Part shown: positions 25,401 to 37,408 of the stretch, one piece after another
Layout of the letters: every line of letters begins with the position of its first letter
Numbering within the stretch: the first letter of the stretch is position 1
Assembly: GCA_013398295.1 (NCBI GenBank)
Contig: VZSF01000898.1
Span: 404,815-468,814 of the forward strand
Source of the DNA: Chionis minor
Lineage: Eukaryota; Chordata; Aves; Charadriiformes; Chionididae
Direction: 5' to 3'
DNA: 64,000 nt
Notes under the pieces: model-generated
Databases searched by the model: none
What the model was told of the DNA's origin: nothing
Seen by the model: the letters and a program-made list of their open reading frames with translations, nothing else
Made by a program: the position numbers and the translations under genes

Positions 25401-25469
25401 AAGTCTACGTAAGGGGGAAGGGGGGGAGAAGACGTGCAGATCATGCAGTGTTATGTATTCTCGGGAAAC

Positions 25470-26790
25470 AATAAACCGCTACCGAGCAAAGGACGCAGCC
25501 GCCGGCCGCCTGATCCCGCTCGGGGAGGGAGGCACGCCCCGCACCCACCCCCTCCGCTCCGGAGGCACCGCACTGACCCACATGTTCCGCGACCTTCCGC
25601 CACGCGTGACACTGGGGGGCGTCCCCCCAGCCCCCGGCACGCCCGCAGCCCCGCGCCCCCCGGCCCCGCTGCCAGCACCTAGGCCAGCGGCCGGGACTCC
25701 GCGCCCGCCCCGCCGCGCCGCGCCACGGGGCACCGGGGCAGGGNNNNNNNNNNNNNNNNNNNNNNNNNNNNNNNNNNNNNNNNNNNNNNNNNNNNNNNNN
25801 NNNNNNNNNNNNNNNNNNNNNNNNNNNNNNNNNNNNNNNNNNNNNNNNNNNNNNNNNNNNNNNNNNNNNNNNNNNNNNNNNNNNNNNNNNNNNNNNNNNN
25901 NNNNNNNNNNNNNNNNNNNNNNNNNNNNNNNNNNNNNNNNNNNNNNNNNNNNNNNNNNNNNNNNNNNNNNNNNNNNNNNNNNNNNNNNNNNNNNNNNNNN
26001 NNNNNNNNNNNNNNNNNNNNNNNNNNNNNNNNNNNNNNNNNNNNNNNNNNNNNNNNNNNNNNNNNNNNNNNNNNNNNNNNNNNNNNNNNNNNNNNNNNNN
26101 NNNNNNNNNNNNNNNNNNNNNNNNNNNNNNNNNNNNNNNNNNNNNNNNNNNNNNNNNNNNNNNNNNNNNNNNNNNNNNNNNNNNNNNNNNNNNNNNNNNN
26201 NNNNNNNNNNNNNNNNNNNNNNNNNNNNNNNNNNNNNNNNNNNNNNNNNNNNNNNNNNNNNNNNNNNNNNNNNNNNNNNNNNNNNNNNNNNNNNNNNNNN
26301 NNNNNNNNNNNNNNNNNNNNNNNNNNNNNNNNNNNNNNNNNNNNNNNNNNNNNNNNNNNNNNNNNNNNNNNNNNNNNNNNNNNNNNNNNNNNNNNNNNNN
26401 NNNNNNNNNNNNNNNNNNNNNNNNNNNNNNNNNNNNNNNNNNNNNNNNNNNNNNNNNNNNNNNNNNNNNNNNNNNNNNNNNNNNNNNNNNNNNNNNNNNN
26501 NNNNGCAGCTTGGCTCCCGCGGAGCGACCCGGCCCCAGCCCTGCGGGGACTGCGGGGGCCGCCGAGGGGCGGGCGGTTGCCGCCGTGGCGACGGGCTGGG
26601 CCGGGCCGGGCGGACGGTGGTCCCTCATCTGCTCTGCCCCTTCCGGAGCCCCAGGGAGCCGGGGCTGCCTGCGGGGCGCAGGGGGCGCGGATGGGCAGCG
26701 CTGCCCTGTCCCCATCGACCTGCAAAGCGGTGAAAGAAGCAGCCTCAGCCCCGTGGAAGATCGTTGAGGCCCTTCCCACGCTCTCCCTGC
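25470..26790. promoter_or_regulatory. CpG island, possible FAM131B promoter, interrupted by an assembly gap
   Basis: Both flanks of the gap are extremely G+C- and CpG-rich (for example many CCGCC, GGCGG and CGCG words at 25500-25743 and 26505-26720), in sharp contrast to the AT-rich surroundings. That is the composition of a vertebrate CpG-island promoter. FAM131B, on the minus strand, lacks its first exon in the readable sequence and this island lies upstream of its exons, so it is the best candidate promoter. That assignment is inference. Long open frames across it in both strands are produced by the N run and by GC-rich sequence being poor in stops. Confidence 0.6.
25744..26504. other. Assembly gap (761 N)
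   Basis: This is a run of 761 undetermined bases. The length is not a round placeholder, which suggests a sized gap. It sits inside the CpG island, where GC-rich dropout is common in bird assemblies. Confidence 0.99.
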
Positions 26791-26799
26791 TAATATGGC

Positions 26800-29700
26800 A
26801 GTGAGGAGGGATCTCTGCAGGTGGAGAAGATGCTGTTAGTTCTGCTCCTTTCGCAGCCCAAATTCTTCCTCACCTGGCAGCAGCATCAACAGGCAGTGCC
26901 CTCCTGGCCTGGTTCACTAGCACCACGGGCTCTCACAGTCAGCTCCTTCCACCTTCACTCTTGGAAATGCTTACGTTTTTTCCCTGTCCCTTTGTGCTTC
27001 CTTCACCCCTAAAGCCTCACTGATCTTGTCGGCTTCCTTCCACCAATCTCTAGTAACAGCAAACTGAATTTTGCTGCTCCCAAATGAGCCATTTTGTTCT
27101 CATCCTTGGGCCTGGAAAATTCAGTTTCTGTCTGCGTTGCTGAGAAGTCACTCAAAACAGCTGAACAGCCCTGACCAACAGCAGTAGGGGGGAATAGGTA
27201 AGTTCATTTGTTTTCCCATTCACAACTTAGTCAGCCTAAGGAAGAAAAAAAATATATATAAAAAAAGGACTTCACATAGAACATATTTTGCTTGTGCCTC
27301 TGAAACAATAAGCAGGAAGTCTACTCGCAGTCAGTTTACAAACTAAAACTTACATAGGAAGGACATGGGCAGGAAAAAAAAATAGCAATGTCTGAATATA
27401 AGCAGCTTTTTATCTTTTCCCTTCTTCATGGTATTGAAGATGTACTGACTACGGTGAACATGACACTGCTGAAGTGTAAGAGATCATAGTCTCCTCCTGT
27501 CTGGGTGCCTGAGGCCAATGAGGGTCTCCTCTGGTGCTATAATGCTTATCACTGAATACAACGCATTAGATCTCTGCTGAGGATGAAGTTTTTCCACAGC
27601 TAAAATTCTTTCGCTATTTTATTCCTCCTTACGCCTCTGCCATATATTTCCAAACCCGTCAGTTTTCATCTAGTCTTTTTGAATGACTCGCTAAAGGTAT
27701 TTTTCCTGATACATCTGCACTTTTGAAACCTAAATTGTAAAAACCATGCAAAAACCATAGATCTGGTGGAACTTTATGTTAACTAGAGGTGTTTCAGCAT
27801 CTGTATTGACTTTCGGGCCTAAGTGCAAGGAAAGGGAAAATGCAAGCAAATTAGAACAGGAAGAGTGGTACATTAAGATAATACAAGGCCGTCTCAGATA
27901 AATGCTTTGTAAGTTAGTGGCTGCCCAGCCAACTGTTGTCATCCACAGTCTGGTGTAGACAGATTGATCAGGACAGCTGTCCTCAGGAGTTTCACCACAA
28001 GGCCCACCAAACAACATTTGCATCTAGCCTGAGAAGATGTATTACTGACACAGCTGTGGGCAATTTCTTTTCCTCTGTTCAGAGAGACTAGTTTCATTTT
28101 AAGCCCCTTCTCCCCCTCACCCACCCACCCACCCAATGTAAAACTTAGTCTGTGAACCTCCTTTCTGCACTGTGAGTGATGTCTGCTCCGATTTTCTTTC
28201 CAGTGAAGATTTCAGGTAAGTCACATTGACTCTTCATACTTTATTCCCCTCTGTGTGATGCTTTAGCTTGTGCATCACTTTGTGTCAAGCTCAAAGTTAT
28301 ACCACAGGTCCTAGCAAGTGCATGTTTGGCTTCCCTTTCATTAAGCTACAATGTCACCTACCTCAGCCTGTTCTGACTTCTGCCTCAGGGTGTGATTCCG
28401 CAGGCAGGTGAGCAAGTCCTAGCAGCTGAAAAGCTGCTTTCTGGTTCTTGACGGGTTTGCCTTATGCTCCTATAGTGAGGTGGTAGCTTACATGGGGATC
28501 TAGCAGGCATATGTGCTGCTGCAAGGCAAGTGTCAGGCACGCACAGCAGAGGAGGACACCTGGAAAGGGGGAGGGTTATACCCAAGTGTCCCTTCATTCC
28601 CTCCACAGAACTATTGGCCTGTCTCATGGCTGTCTCGCATGCCTGATGCCACAAGCTCTGTCCTTTTTTTTATTTGGAATCAGTGTCACTTAGCTGCTAT
28701 AAGTACTACCTGTCTTGGAACCTACAGCCTTTGTCTGCCATTTTTAATGTAGTCTATTTAATCAAAGGATAGACTCTTCACCACCTTTTGGTTCTTACTC
28801 ATATATTTATTCGTTATGGACCTTGTGTACATAAATCTACATATTTAAAGTAAATGTCATTCTCATTAGAAAATGGGAAGACTATCAGCTATCAGTTTTC
28901 ACACAGCTGCTTGGCTCTTCCATACAGTAGTTTCCATGCAACAGGGAACAATTCATCATCAGTGAACAATTTCTAGTTTTTAATAAGCCAATACCTAACT
29001 TTTACTTCCTAAAGTTGGTTTAAAAAGAACATCTATCATGCAGTAGCATAAGAAAACAGTAGCTATTTTACATTCTGAAGAAATATACAATTTCATGAGA
29101 ATATGATTTCATGAGAATTATCACGTTAGGAGGGAAGTGACAGGACTGAATCTTTTAATAAGGGAATAAAACAGAGCACAAACTGTCCCCCCCAGTTTCT
29201 TCTCCCCCCAGATCTTCCTGAGCAACAGTATTCCCACTGCTGCTGCAAGGAAGAGGAGGTAAATGACAAAACATAAATTGTTTTGTTTTCTTTGAAATAC
29301 ACTTTCTGACAGGCTCTGAATATTTTCTCTAAGCATTGCAGGTACTTTCTTAAACAATGAGGCTATAATTTCCTGTAGGAAATTGTGTACAAAACACATT
29401 TTGTATAGTGCTGATTTACATGCTGGTCTGAAAGATCTTTGTAAATCTAATTTTATTAGATTTCATACAGGGTTAGGAGATGTTCAAGTATCTAGAGAGA
29501 GAAACACGGATAGATTCTTTACATAGCTGGGTATCTCAGAAGGAAGGAGCAATAGGAGACAGCCACTTGTAGCCTCCTAAATTATTTGTATGATGGGTGA
29601 AATTATGTGTCCCTCTCTTTGTTGTAGAGCTGTAGAGCTGTTCCTCCACAGACCCTGTTGTGAGATGCCTGCTGGGCAAGAGAGCCGGAAGAGCTGTCAT

Positions 29701-32700
29701 GGGCTGTAGGTCAATGCCATTAGGAACTTCTGTTTGCAGAGCAGATCTTCAGGGCTGCCCAGACCAGGTGGACGCTGCTGGTGGAAGGGCAACATAAAAG
29801 CTCCCTTGACCTTCTTCCTCCCCTACTTCTGTGCCTTTGCAATGTATGCAACAGAGAAATTAACCAAGATGCCATAATCAAGTCATTGGGCATGTGCTCC
29901 TAGACAAGTGCTACCTAGTTTGGGGGTTGAATGCCAAGGTGAGTTGGAAACAGATGAGGATCCACGCCTCCAGTGGCCTCTTCGCAGCCCCTTCCCTGCA
30001 CACAGGCAGAGTGGCCACTCTAGGTCTGAGCGCGGATGGGTGGTGGAGAAAAACATACTTCCAGCAAAGCTAGAGATAGTGACGTCATGCCCAGTAGAGG
30101 AGCTGGTAATAGCACAGAGCAAAGCGGTTTCAGAACAAGCTCTGATTTTTAGTTCCAAATCCACACTGAGGCACCTCCATTGTAACCCTGAAGACAGGCT
30201 TATCCTGTAAATTGCTAACTGTTTGCTTTTTAAGAGATGCCTGTTCAGTACTGTTTATCTTTTCTGTAAGCCATTGATTAATCTATTAAACCTATTTTTC
30301 CAGATGTTCCCTATAGCTCTATATAAATATAAATATCTTATAAATACTGGACCAGCTTCTTCCTAAGAAACACTGCTTATAAAACACAGAGATATTGTTT
30401 GTCACTGCCCTACCTACTTAGTAAGTTTATTCTTTTCATCAATTAATTATCAGGGATGCAGATTACATCACAGTAGGTAATGTGCCCCTGTTGTCTGCCT
30501 TAGCTGCCATTTAAACCAGTTAAAATGCAAAAAATTACCAGTATAAATCTTGCCACCTGATGTTCCACTTTCAAGTAAACATTGCCAACCCCCAAATAGT
30601 TTTAAATGTCATCCTTCTGTCTATCATTCACCCTAAGATTAGTTCCTGTCCCCAGAGGTCTCACTGGCAACCAGATCTATCCTCCCACGAAAAGGCTCCA
30701 AAAAATGATTGTTCATCACCTTCTCCTTCTCTGATCCTTTTTAAAATTATTATTTAAAATCCTGCAGCCTGACTAACTACTATCACAGAAAGACATGGAG
30801 AAAATTCCTACATGCTTCTAGCAAGATGTGTCTTCAGCTGTGGAAAATATACAGAGGCCTATCAAGTTCATGAGTAGGAGATGTTTACAAAAATAGTATC
30901 TGTATCAGATCTATAGAGGCAGGAATCATCCTCTGGGGACTGTTGCTCCAATATGCTTCTCCGCTGGCCTTCTGCCACTGGCAGTATGGATCCCCCAGTA
31001 AATGTTGCTTCTGGCAGAGATCTCTGTAATTGCTTCATAGAAGTAATGGAGTAGATGCCACAAGAGTTAATTCTACATCAAGCTGTATTAGCTACTGATA
31101 GGATTTTCATGTAGACTGAAAAGTAAATGAGAGAGCAAAATGACTCATACAGTTCTTTCTTGTTCAGAGCTCCTTCAGTGGAGGATACAAACAGAAAGGC
31201 TTTTTATGAGGTTCAAAAAATGAAAAAAGTGGTGTCAATGTAGTTCAGATCCTGAAAGTGGTGTAACTTATCTGCCAAAGTGGAAGGCTGAGTCCTTTCA
31301 AGCTGGGAAAATATTTGAGGCTGTGTGAATCAACTGAAGATTAGAAGGGACAATAGGTGGAGGTATAGATGTACGACATGTTTGCATTACATGTTGTGAT
31401 ATAAACTCATGCTTACCTACACTCACATCCGAGCAAATGTGATCTTGTTCTGCATGCACCCAGAGGTCATAAAAAACTTTACGAGACCATATCAGTTCAC
31501 TGCTAAGACAGAACTAATCAATTCACCCCCCCAATAATGTATTTATCAATAAATCATCCTGGGTATTTTGTCCCATATTGCTGAAGACAGGTAATGGTGA
31601 GCACTGAAAGATTATTTTTCCACTTACTGTGCACAGTGAGTTCTCAAACTGGCCTATCCTGCTGAAGTAGAGACCCATGCTTTGGATATCCTGGCATCAT
31701 CTATTGGAAACTGAACACTGATGAAGTGTCCCAGATTAAAGACAATCTTACTTAGAGGTATGAAATACTTCAATGTTAGCCAGATACCTTAAAAACACAC
31801 TTATTTCAACATAGGTTGAATTTTTTTTAAAATATGAAACAAATTTTAAGAATTTCTACAGTGGAGAGGTATGTCATCCCAACACATAAGGAGAAGGTGA
31901 GCATGGGGCTAGCTGTAATCTAACAACAGACAGTGCTCCGATACCTACTTTGTTGCAAGATCCTGGTTGCGTGACCTTGCTTATTTGGCAGTATTCTCTT
32001 AAAATACAACCACATTTCTTTAAAACACATAGGTTTGGAGTATTGGTACACACATAAATGTTCAGTGCTCCGTGTTTGCCATTCTTTTCTCACCTTACTT
32101 GATATTTGCCTTCCATTACTCTCTCTTAAGGATTTGTAGCTTCACCATTTTTCAGAACAACATTGCTGATTTCTAGCAAGTGTAATGTTCTCTTAGCATC
32201 TTCATCCATATCTGATTTTTATCTAGAGTGATGTAGAAGTGTCATGTTCTGTTCTATATATATTAAAGAAGATCTCATCTTTCGTACAGTTCCCATTTCT
32301 AGACTTTATAAAAGACATAGAAAAGGAATTTACCATCTGGAACTGTGGTGGTGCAGTTTGTTCTGTTAGCATTTCACTGATGCATTTGTAGTACACTAAC
32401 CTACTGCATGTGATCAGGCATCACCTTCCATTTGAACCATCACTCTCTGGAACTGCAGCTCAGTATCAAAGAATTAGCAAGTCTAGCCTGCTTCACCTGA
32501 CATAAACTTCACCCATTCAGCAACACCATTCTGGCGAGTGTCTTTCATAAATCTATTCTGCATCCTCGTATGTCCTTACCTTGTGTCTGAACCAAGTAAA
32601 TGCCTGCTTATGCAGAATGAGACTGGCGATAGACTGACCTATGCTCTGAAATTCTGGTTTCTTCTGCCATGGCCTAGTGCTTTCCCAGCAGCACATGAAA

Positions 32701-34350
32701 TGGGAAAACGAGTGAGTTCCTCTCCATCAGGTAGGTAGTGCCAGGTGGGGAGGTTGCTTTGGAGGGTCAAAAAGGGTATGTGATATGCACTAGGAAAACA
32801 GACACCACTAATGACATAAATGTGAGGTGTGTATTAGGGTACAGGCATCTTTGATGCAGTCTGAGTCTTATTTTGCCTTTTTTAAAATGTTTATTTGGTT
32901 CTCTACTGAATGTCTGGTTTCCAAACAGTGAAACATACAGAAGCTACTTCTCCTAAATGTCAGTTGAATCTATACTAGTGATGTTGCTCAAACTGCATTT
33001 TTAAAAATAATCTGCAAGCAGTTAATGTGCTTTTTAAATTCCCTGTGTTATATAAAAAGGCGCAATATTTTTAGCCATACAAAATATCAGTTGTCATCTC
33101 CTCACTCTCCCTTTGATATATTGGAGATGGGAGACTAGAAGCTTGCAGAAACTGTAGGTATTAAGTCTTTTAAAAATAAGGGGGTTTTTTTCTGCATTAT
33201 GGTTTTGGAGTTATACAAATCTTAATAAAAACATACGAAAATACCCAAAGGCTTAAAATCAAGTCTGAATACTTCTTATTTTAAAAGCTAGCGATTCTGT
33301 ACTCACTGCCAAATTCTTATGTCTGGAATAATGATAGTATAATGTATCTAGAAGCAAAATATTGACTTAAACTGTTCATTCATGCACTGACAGAATGGCC
33401 CTCATATTTAAAAGATCTCCAGGAAGTACCCTTTGCCATATAACATAGAGCACACAGCTGCTGTGAGCAGGATCTGACAAATCAACATTGACTCACACTA
33501 TTTTTGGAATCTAGTTAGGCCTGCTGCTGTTTGTGGAGGATCTGAATACATCTACCTCCTGTACTGTGCTGCACTCCATAAGGAATATGGTGGGATCCAG
33601 ACTGTTTGCCTCTGTGCTTATTTGGAGGTGACCCTTCCATTCTCATCTGTGTTTTTAATTCTTCTGAGGTCCAGTGTTTTTCACCTGCTGACAACCTCCT
33701 TAATAAGCACCTTCGGGCCTTGCTTCTTTCTGTGTTCTCTAATGAAATTTTAGGAACAGGATCTCAGCAGAGGCTGCCTTTCTACCTTTTCTTCTTATTG
33801 TCTTGCAAACCTTGACATCCTAATGATGCCCTAAGGTACTTCTGGCCAGGAGGCATCCCCTACCAGAAGCAGGCCAAGAAGGGAGAGCATCCTGTCCTCA
33901 AATCCACTGTGATCATAGCTGATCCTTGAAAGAAATCCCCAGACTTCCTGGTTCTTGCGGCACCAATGCAATTCAAGAGATAGCCACTAGAAACTCCCGG
34001 AATAATAATGTTTATTATTGCACTGCACATTATATGGAGGCATATGTATCACTGCTGGGCTGAGGCAAAAGTCCATGTACAGGGAACACAATAGCCACCA
34101 GTCTGGGCAGCAACTGGTCCAGCAACCAGTAACCCTGTCACTTCCCACACATACGAAGGAGTGCTACTGCCTTGGAACAAAGCGACCATCAGGTGAGAAT
34201 GCCTGCTGGCCAGGGCTTTCTTTAACAGTGCTGTGCTTTTGTGCTGGCTGACAGTCGTGCTGTTTTTCCTTAAACCTGGTTGAGTTTGTGACTAGCCAGC
34301 AACTGCAGTCGAGTATCCCTGCTGTGAATCACTAGTGTTCTTAATGCCTG
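26800..34350. other. Gene-free stretch, nothing recognised
   Basis: Only simple features are seen: an A/T-rich patch at about 27245-27270 and a (CCCA)n run at about 28118-28134. Open frames are all short and without domains. No CR1 tail or other repeat family was recognised, and no exon with coherent splice sites. Confidence 0.4.
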
Positions 34351-34359
34351 CAAGTAGTT

Positions 34360-34480
34360 TTTCATAGAATTGTTTGGGTAGGAAGGCACCTATAAAGATC
34401 ACCAAGGCCAACACCATCCCACCATCTTTCACTAGACCAGGTTGCTCAAAGCCCTGTCCAACCTGATGGGCAGTGGTTTG
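34360..34480 (-). mobile_element. CR1 LINE 3' fragment, minus strand
   Basis: A reverse-complement CR1 3' end: TTTCATAGAATTGTTTGGGT (degraded tail), GGAAGGCACCTATAAAGATC, then CACTAGACCAGGTTGCTCAA and AGCCCTGTCCAACCTG. It is short and truncated. Confidence 0.88.
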
Positions 34481-36420
34481 TCCTTACCAGCATCTTTAAT
34501 TTTCAGCCAACCCTGTTCTGTCCATGTTTTTGACAGAAAAGCCATTTTAAATGGAATCAAGACATACATTGTTTCAATATATGAGGTTTTTTTCACAGTA
34601 TACTACTATCACCAGCCATCACAATGTTTCAAAAGGTTCCCACGTCTATCACTCCCATGTGTGGTAGGCCCAGTCTTATATAGTAAGGCCCTGAAATACA
34701 AGGTGCAGTTAATGCAAGAGCATGTCTTATTCATTTTGGGGGATCTTGGCTTTTCTCTGCTCTCAGAGAAGGCTGCTCTCCCTTTCTATGCCCCCAAAGT
34801 TTGGTTTAATCTGCAGTAGGTAAGAGAACGTTTATCACACTTTCATATTTACTACTTCTTCCTCAGTTTACTGTCGGAAGAAAGAGTTGAAACAATTGTA
34901 GATGAGAAGAGTTCTGGTCTCATGGTCCCTCAAATCAGATAAACAATTGCTATGTTTAGGAGAGTGGAATCCTTCGGGCACACGGCACCAACTACGTAAC
35001 TTGAAATTCCATTCCTTGCTTGGAGGTGCAGGGATTTGGAGAGCAACAATTTTCGAGAGCAAACGCAAATGGAGGTTCTAGGACTCTGGTCTAGTCTGGT
35101 AAGAGAGCAAAGCAGATAGGATGCAGCATACTGTAGGCTTCTCATCAGTGTAAGCTGAAAGACAAACTTAATTCTGAGTCTAATGAGGGGGTCGTTCCAG
35201 CCTTAAAACCAAGCCAGGAGCCTAAGAATATGGAATATGGAAGAGTCTACAATTCAGTCTCACTCTAATCTTAACAACAAGCTAATTCATTAAGTTGAAT
35301 TTAAGCTTTTGTCACCCAAGGGCTGATATCTGTCAGCAGTGATACCAAGTCTGAGGAGATAGAGGCAATGACAAGCATCAAACAGACCACACTTTCATCC
35401 AAATTCTTCAAAGCATTTGTCTCAGTACCAATCCATACCCTTTAGCCTTCTTTGTCCCATTCCTCAAGGTGACTCATTTGCAATGTGTAGTCTAGCTCCT
35501 GTGGAATGCCTCCTTTTGAAACTTAGGAGGGAACGGATACAGACAGTATCCCACATGTAGGTTCAAATTTAGACCTCTATGCAGATTTCCTCGTTCTTGG
35601 ATCAGGAAAAAATTGGAGCCATTTTACCGCATTGGAGAAATGCAGGTTGTCTGGTGTGTCCCAAAGCAAGTGGATGTCTGGAATTGATGAAGAAAGCTCC
35701 TTCCCTTTCAGGGTGTTACATCTGAGGATGCTGTGGTTATGTCATCATGCACTGCCTGCCTATACATTGTTTGGATATAATACTTGGCTCTTACACTGTT
35801 TTAAATTTACCACACCCTTCCACAAATCCACAGTCTTTTCTGTTTTGCTTCAAAATCATGTTTTCAATAAACACACATCATTTCTGGCTTATCAGATCTC
35901 ATTTTTGTTTTACATTCTTAAGAACAGAGGCTTGATGACCACCTTAGGAGGACAGAGTTTTGGAGACCATGGCTGTAAAGGTCAAACAAACAGAAAGCAA
36001 AAGGATTATTGCTGGTAGGCCCCAGCAATTCCTTTCATGACATTGAACACTATGTACCAACATGCTGGAAGAAAGCTGTTGGTGGGAGGCCCAGGAAAAG
36101 CAACACTGATCTACAGAAATAGCTTTGTAAATATCCCATTTGTTTCTTTTGGCTGCACCAAGTCTAACACTCTCTCTGAAACCATCAGTTACTCTGCAGA
36201 AAATGGTTTGATAGGGCTTTCTCTTAATCTGACCCACCCTATTTTCATTAGCAGCCTGATGAGATTCTGCTGGTTTAGTTTCCAGGCGTCTTTCACTACC
36301 TCCTGCTTCCAACTTTTAGCCAGCACTGTCACAGACATCACCTGGGACTCAAGAATCCGGGGGAAGAAGTATATTTCCATATGAAGCCTCAACACAGATG
36401 ATGTTCATGTAGATTTCAAC
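34481..36420. other. Gene-free stretch, possibly including the 3' flank of the Harbinger-like element
   Basis: No exon is recognised. The part next to 36420 may belong to the decayed DNA transposon that ends nearby, but I cannot find its terminal inverted repeats. Confidence 0.3.
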
Positions 36421-36429
36421 TGGTCAAAT

Positions 36430-37270
36430 GCACACCTGAAGTTGTTTACATCTGAAGTTACTGAAGTGTTTCGGATAAGAGTAAAGGTTCCAAGTAACTT
36501 TTTTCATGAGCCATGGGAGCAAGGAGTCAGCAGGCTTGCCAAGTACCTTGGGAGACGTGGTCATCATATTGACCTTCATCAAGGTAACTAGAGAATGCCT
36601 TGGTTGAAGGAAATACCTCTCCATAAATGTACATCCACAGCTGAGTTCCTTCATGCAATGTCTTGAGCCCTTGCCCAGGGATGGTTCACAATTAATAGAG
36701 GAAAAGCCCTTTGCACTGGTGTACAGTGGTGCTTAGTCACCTGATCCAGAAATTAGGCTATGCCTCTGTCATCCTGGCACACCTCTGGAGAACCCAATGT
36801 ACAAATTACTAATGACTTGATCATACGAGATGGAACACTTTTGCGGGACTTCTCCTGCATTTTGAACAATAGCTGTGGCTGCTGATCTCTCAATATCACT
36901 TACGCTAGCTACAAAGCACTGGCAATGGTGGCCTGTAGCTGCTACTACCCTATTCTCCATAGTCGGTGGCTTTCATGCGGTGCTTGATCACTTTGCTAGA
37001 CATGGAACGAACTTAGCACAAATCTTCAGTAACCCTTACATTTTCAACTTACTGAAAATCATACTCTGCTTGAAGACCAGCTCTCTCCCATAAGTTGTCA
37101 CTTGTCACAGACTCCCAGCTGCCACTGAAAGGACAGTGGCTCCACTGCAAGGCCCTGCTTATTACCCTGACAACTCCGTGAAAACAGTCAAAGATTTTTG
37201 TCTGGTTGGTAGTCATCCTCATATTCATACTGTCAGTAAGATAACTAGCAGAGATACTAGTAGCCACATG
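36430..37270 (-). pseudogene. Decayed PIF/Harbinger-like transposase remnant
   Basis: On the minus strand the three frames together show landmarks of a HARBI1/PIF-Harbinger transposase in the right order. First comes an N-terminal-like segment with TTNQ and DCFHGVVRVISRAL (about 37130-37260). A segment like the family's D-x-Y-V-G-W stretch follows, here SNLYIGFSRGVPG (about 36770-36810). Next is VLGKPADSLLPWLMK (about 36500-36545), matching the family's GD-AYPL-PWLMK block. Last is CAFDQLK after a one-base frameshift, matching the family's AFGRLK helix. Several stops and frameshifts separate the pieces, so it is dead. Recognition is by eye from family knowledge; I could not find terminal inverted repeats or the target-site duplication. 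Confidence 0.5.
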
Positions 37271-37367
37271 TACTAATCATGGGAACTGCAGGAAACTTCA
37301 GATAGCTCCACACTTCTTCCTTTTAGAAAGAAAGGGCTTGAGGGGCTTCACCCTTTAAAGCTGTAGG

Positions 37368-37408
37368 CAAATTGTGTTTTACTGTGCTCAAATTGTGTTT
37401 TACTGTGC
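37368..37408. repeat. 20-bp direct duplication, 21-bp period
   Basis: The 20-base unit CAAATTGTGTTTTACTGTGC occurs at 37368-37387 and again at 37389-37408 without mismatch. Confidence 0.9.

Noticed and set aside
25441..26733. Very long open frames (366-426 codons) on both strands
   Set aside because: They run through 761 N, which cannot contain stops, and through CpG-island sequence that is poor in stop codons. No protein is supported.
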